From positions 39,073 to 47,621 of the forward strand of contig PLKY01000111.1 in the NCBI GenBank assembly GCA_003140785.1: a stretch of 8,549 bases of DNA, given 5' to 3'. The notes below the pieces were generated by a model, which saw nothing but the letters and a program-made list of their open reading frames with translations, had not been told where the DNA came from and did not search any database. Positions 6,709 to 8,549 of the stretch are shown here, piece after piece. Both the position numbers and the translations under genes were made by a program. How positions within the stretch are numbered: position 1 is the first letter of the stretch; each line of letters opens with the position of its first letter. Origin of the DNA: Acidobacteriaceae bacterium (GTDB taxonomy: Bacteria > Acidobacteriota > Terriglobia > Terriglobales > Acidobacteriaceae).

Positions 6709-6714
6709 TCTCCT
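6709..6714 (-). promoter_or_regulatory. Shine-Dalgarno sequence that decides the permease start
   Basis: AGGAGA on the minus strand, followed by six bases (ACTGCG) and then CTG at 6702-6700. It is a near-perfect anti-16S match at optimal distance. The next codons encode the expected N-terminal tail of this transporter group, which supports CTG as the true initiation codon. Confidence 0.7.
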
Positions 6715-6931
6715 CGTCGCGACTTAGGGTACGGGTGCAAGGTCCAGGTGCAACGTCTTCAGAAAGAAGATGAGCATTCCCGACGAGGATGTTTTCCCTG
6801 AGTGTGGGAAGGCTTATGCCGCAGTGTACATGATGAGGTTTGAACCGGAAGGGAGCGAATTACGAGTGCAGAAATGTGCCGGGAATTGAGACAGATTATT
6901 TGCAGCAAAGTGTAAGGCAGGAAAATTGAAA

Positions 6932-6963
6932 CTCCGGACCGGCACTTGGAAGCCGGCCCGGAG
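6932..6963 (-). terminator. Rho-independent terminator of the basic small protein gene
   Basis: CTCCGGACCGGC (6932-6943) pairs with GCCGGCCCGGAG (6952-6963), 12 bp with one A/C mismatch and an 8-base loop. On the minus strand the hairpin is followed by TTTCAATTTTCC, a fair uridine tract. It lies 26 bases past the stop of the gene at 6989-7144 and should separate it from the permease. Confidence 0.75.
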
Positions 6964-6988
6964 CTGATGTCCCGCGCGAAGTCGTGCG

Positions 6989-7144
6989 TTAGCGCTTCGA
7001 CTGGCCGCGCGCCAGTTTCTTGACCTTCTTTTTGTTGGAGCCGCGCGGCGTGGTGCGCTTGGCTTTGGGCGCGGCCTTTTTGCGGGCGGCGCGTTTCAGC
7101 TTCTTGCGTTCTGTCTTGTCTTCAATCTTGGTTGTGTCTGCCAC
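6989..7144 (-). CDS. Lysine/arginine-rich 51-residue protein, probable nucleic-acid binder
   Basis: The frame begins at GTG 7144 and reads VADTTKIEDKTERKKLKRAA, then a very basic stretch with repeated K/R, A and P (RKKAAPKAKRTTPRGSNKKK), ending LARGQSKR before TAA (6989-6991). About half the residues after position 12 are Lys or Arg. There is no membrane segment or cysteine. An AGAGG about 7 bases before the GTG can serve as ribosome-binding site, and a clear terminator follows. The composition recalls histone-H1-like tails and small ribosome-associated proteins, so RNA or DNA binding is likely by inference only. It stands as its own transcription unit. The long plus-strand frame over it is its antisense shadow. 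Confidence 0.65.
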   Translation of the reverse strand: MADTTKIEDKTERKKLKRAARKKAAPKAKRTTPRGSNKKKVKKLARGQSKR

Positions 7145-7509
7145 TCCAGAGCCTCTTTCACGGAAATCATCGATGTGCCCCAGGCGTGGGGCGATGCGAG
7201 TTTTATGTTAGCAGGGATCGATAAGCGGCGAAAGCCGAAGCTGGTTGGAGAATGTGTCGGTTGGCGCTGCTGTTTCATCACTGCAAATCGGAGATGGATC
7301 ATGCCCATCGTGCGACTGGCCATCCGCGAATTCCCGCGAATCGAAGTAGTTGTAGCGTAGAATGAAGACAAGACGCGATCTGGAAGGATCCAGCCTGCTC
7401 GGCTTTGGCCACAGATACCATCGCTTACGACGAGTTCCGTAGTCCACGCAACAATCACTGGTGTTAACGGACGATCCCGTTAACAGATAGATGTTGAACG
7501 GAGTCAGTC
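7145..7509. other. Divergent intergenic region with inverted repeats, no supported gene
   Basis: This region separates the basic small protein (minus) from the omega-like gene (plus) and should hold both promoters. Visible elements are a short dyad GCCCC/GGGGC (7177-7192) in the leader of the minus gene and the perfect 9-bp inverted repeat at 7462-7485. A minus frame of 79 codons (7208-7447) and a longer one (7096-7458) lack ribosome-binding sites and recognisable content, so I do not call them. Confidence 0.5.
7462..7485. promoter_or_regulatory. Perfect 9-bp inverted repeat just upstream of the omega-like gene
   Basis: TGTTAACGG (7462-7470) and CCGTTAACA (7477-7485) are exact inverted copies with a 6-base spacer, ending 24 bases before the ATG at 7510. 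There is no T-run after it, so it is not a normal terminator. Arms of 9 with spacer 6 fit a homodimer operator; a hairpin in the mRNA leader is the alternative. The binding factor is unknown. Confidence 0.5.
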
Positions 7510-7734
7510 ATGCGTTCTGATCAAATACATCGCGCGCTCGCGCGGGGAATGAACCGGTTCGAGGTTTGCCAGCTTGTCGCAAAGGGCGTAAAGGCCACGC
7601 ACAAGACAGGTGGGCGGTTTGAAGACACCATCAACGATGCGCTGGAGTATCTGGGCAACCACGATACAGACCATGACACGCTGCACCCGGTACCGGTAAA
7701 GGCTCCTCTGAAATCGCTCGAGCCTGCAGCGTGA
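7510..7734 (+). CDS. RNA polymerase omega-subunit-like small protein
   Basis: The product is 74 residues: MRSDQIHRALARGMNRFEVCQLVAKGVKATHKTGGRFEDTINDALEYLG followed by a polar tail, written here only to show its layout in three blocks: MRSD start (1-4), NRFEVCQLVAKGVKATHK (15-32), and RFEDTINDALEYLG (36-49). Omega subunits share this plan: an NRF motif, an AA/AK-R helix, then a D(K)T(T/I) motif and another helix. In the cell omega binds the beta-prime subunit and assists core assembly. Whether this is the housekeeping subunit or a divergent paralogue cannot be told; the housekeeping gene usually sits beside gmk, which is absent. A GGAG lies 8 bases before the ATG. It converges on the cold-shock gene through a shared terminator, and a perfect dyad lies in its leader. 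Similarity is judged by eye, so the name stays tentative. Confidence 0.55.
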   Translation: MRSDQIHRALARGMNRFEVCQLVAKGVKATHKTGGRFEDTINDALEYLGNHDTDHDTLHPVPVKAPLKSLEPAA

Positions 7735-7738
7735 AAAA

Positions 7739-7763
7739 CAGTGATCAGTTGTCAGTGATCAGT
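7739..7763. repeat. Tandem direct repeat of CAGTGATCAGT
   Basis: Two exact copies (7739-7749 and 7753-7763) separated by TGT, each with the palindromic core TGATCA, begin four bases past the stop of the omega-like gene. This kind of short repeat is often scattered between genes in genomes. I find no further exact copy in this window. Confidence 0.7.
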
Positions 7764-7834
7764 CCATGGTTCACATTGGTTTGGGACTCGACGCAGACGA
7801 ACTGGCTTTCTTAATTAAATGCACCGGATTTTCA

Positions 7835-7880
7835 GGCAAATAAAAAGAGGACGGCGGTTGCCGTCCTCTTTTTATTTGCC
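7835..7880. terminator. Bidirectional 21-bp perfect hairpin terminator
   Basis: Two perfectly complementary 21-base arms (7835-7855 and 7860-7880) enclose the loop GGTT. Each arm has a GC-rich inner part (GAGGACGGC) and an outer A/T run (AAATAAAAA against TTTTTATTT), so both strands give a stable stem followed by uridines. It serves the omega-like gene from the left and the cold-shock gene from the right, whose stop is 22 bases away. Confidence 0.92.
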
Positions 7881-7901
7881 GATTTCGAACCGGGTGTCTA
7901 G

Positions 7902-8102
7902 TTAGACAACCTGGACGTTCTCAGCCTGCCAACCTTTGGGGCCCTTGGTCACGTTGAACTGGACTTTTTGGCCTTCTTGCAGCGAACGGAAGCCGTTCGA
8001 CTGAATGGCGGTGTGATGGACGAAGACGTCCTCGCCGTTTTCACGGCTCAAAAATCCAAATCCCTTGGCGTCGTTAAACCACTTGACTGTGCCTGTTTCC
8101 AT
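7902..8102 (-). CDS. Cold-shock protein, CspA family
   Basis: This 66-residue single cold-shock domain binds single-stranded RNA and DNA and acts as an RNA chaperone, keeping mRNA unstructured in the cytoplasm. It starts METGTVKWFNDAKGFGFL. RNP1 is KGFGFL at 13-18 and RNP2 is VFVHH at 26-30. The aromatic binding residues W9, F15, F17 and F27 and the histidines H29 and H30 are all present. The domain ends KGPKGWQAENVQVV. Length is standard for the family. AAGGAA lies about 12 bases before the ATG, a little far. A probable extended -10 promoter at 8220-8228 implies a leader of about 110 bases, as in temperature-responsive csp genes. A strong shared terminator follows the stop. Whether it is cold-induced or constitutive cannot be seen. 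Confidence 0.96.
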   Translation of the reverse strand: METGTVKWFNDAKGFGFLSRENGEDVFVHHTAIQSNGFRSLQEGQKVQFNVTKGPKGWQAENVQVV

Positions 8103-8219
8103 TGTGTGTTTTGTTCCTTTGCTACTGATTTACCGCGAACGCAATGTGGAAGTGTTGCGTGCAGAGCGGTAACTCGGAACAGGCAATAACTTCTAATCGA
8201 ATTCTACGATCTGCTACAG

Positions 8220-8228
8220 AGTATAGCA
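8220..8228 (-). promoter_or_regulatory. Extended -10 promoter element of the cold-shock gene
   Basis: On the minus strand this reads TGCTATACT: a TGn extension directly before TATACT, one base from the TATAAT consensus. No good -35 box lies at the usual distance, which suits an extended -10 promoter. Transcription would start near 8213, leaving about 110 untranslated bases before the ATG at 8102. Confidence 0.55.
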
Positions 8229-8417
8229 CGAAACCTGCGGGATTACCGGATTGCGCTGTCGGCGGTGGACCGCGGCCTTCGGATAAACCCAACAAATCCG
8301 GCTGGAGCGCGCCCACCCCTTGAGGAAGCCGGCAAACCGTCCCGCAAGGCGGCCAATCCCGATGGCGACATCCACATGGACCGGGCCCGCTGCAAAGGAC
8401 TAGTTTGGATTAGACGC

Positions 8418-8439
8418 GATCGTTTCGATCAAGTAGATC
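8418..8439. repeat. Three GATC sites with exact 9-base spacing
   Basis: GATC occurs at 8418, 8427 and 8436. The last two extend to GATCAAG, and the first two form the dyad GATCG-TTT-CGATC... reading GATCGTTTCGATC. The cluster lies about 50 bases before the possible gene start at 8486, so it could be an operator or simply chance. Confidence 0.35.
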
Positions 8440-8485
8440 AAGCCGCAAAATCCGGCCTGCCCCCAAGCTAATTTGGAGAAAAAGA

Positions 8486-8549
8486 GTGGTCGCCTCAAGC
8501 GCACAAATCGGCCAGCGGATCGGCACATCGGAGACGGTTGCGCGCGCGA
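8486..8549 (+). CDS. Possible gene start, partial (continues beyond right edge)
   Basis: A GTG at 8486 follows GGAG (8475-8478) at a 7-base distance and opens a frame that stays open to the window end: VVASSAQIGQRIGTSETVAR, about 21 codons. The good ribosome-binding site is the main support. The visible part is too short to name a family, and no signal peptide or membrane segment can be judged. Confidence 0.4.
   Translation, partial: MVASSAQIGQRIGTSETVARA

Larger units (their letters stand above)
8103..8485. other. Divergent intergenic region: csp leader and promoter, GATC repeats
   Basis: No gene is supported here. It contains the cold-shock gene's leader and extended -10 element (8220-8228), and a set of GATC sites spaced every 9 bases (8418-8439) on the side of the possible plus-strand gene at 8486. 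A plus frame at 8265-8471 and a minus frame at 8122-8316 have no ribosome-binding site or recognisable content. Confidence 0.5.

Noticed and set aside
5509..6801. 430-codon plus-strand open frame
   Set aside because: It is antisense to the permease, rich in D, G, H and R with no domain; the minus strand encodes a complete transporter with all expected motifs.
7208..7447. 79-codon minus-strand frame in the intergenic region
   Set aside because: GTG start with no ribosome-binding site, mixed third-position usage and no family resemblance; kept as non-coding.
7739..7763. CRISPR-like repeat
   Set aside because: Only two 11-base copies with a 3-base spacer; this is not an array.

Overview
The window looks like chromosomal DNA of a moderately GC-rich soil bacterium. 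I favour an acidobacterium (Terriglobia-like). The basis is the style of several small and secreted hypothetical proteins and an RNA-polymerase-omega-like small protein beginning MRSD; no marker gene proves it. There is no rRNA, tRNA, CRISPR array, insertion sequence or phage module. Genes are mostly short, independent transcription units on alternating strands.

Left part (1-2850), all on the minus strand. A sensor histidine kinase runs off the left edge; its H-box and N-box are visible and its 5' end is ambiguous, possibly frameshifted. A strong hairpin terminator (797-822) lies downstream of a small one-helix membrane protein (850-1071). Upstream of that is an adenosine-deaminase-family enzyme (1173-2189). 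A 109-residue protein of unknown function (2299-2628) follows, overlapped ATGA-style by a doubtful 72-codon frame.

Middle part (2855-5116). Two exported or membrane-anchored proteins of unknown function converge (2855-3556 plus, 3599-4417 minus). Next come a decayed 3' end of an amino-acid permease (4455-4538 minus) and a DUF2281-like antitoxin with a PemK/MazF-type toxin (4591-5116 plus). The toxin frame is intact except for one in-frame TAA at codon 34, so the module looks like an antitoxin beside a dead toxin.

Right part (5152-8549). A full APC-superfamily amino-acid permease on the minus strand has no ATG, GTG or TTG start before its first membrane helix; a CTG with a strong Shine-Dalgarno sequence is the best start. 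The permease remnant at 4455-4538 matches the tail of this gene in sequence and orientation. The toxin-antitoxin pair therefore sits between two permease 3' ends, which suggests an old tandem permease pair of which one copy was almost wholly lost. Beyond lie three tiny genes for probable nucleic-acid or transcription-related proteins: a lysine/arginine-rich 51-residue protein, the omega-like protein, and a CspA-family cold-shock protein with a probable extended -10 promoter and a leader of about 110 bases. The last two converge on a 21-bp perfect hairpin terminator. A possible gene start reads off the right edge.

The points most worth a second look are the nonsense-inactivated toxin, the permease remnant, the CTG start and the omega-like protein with a perfect inverted repeat just upstream.
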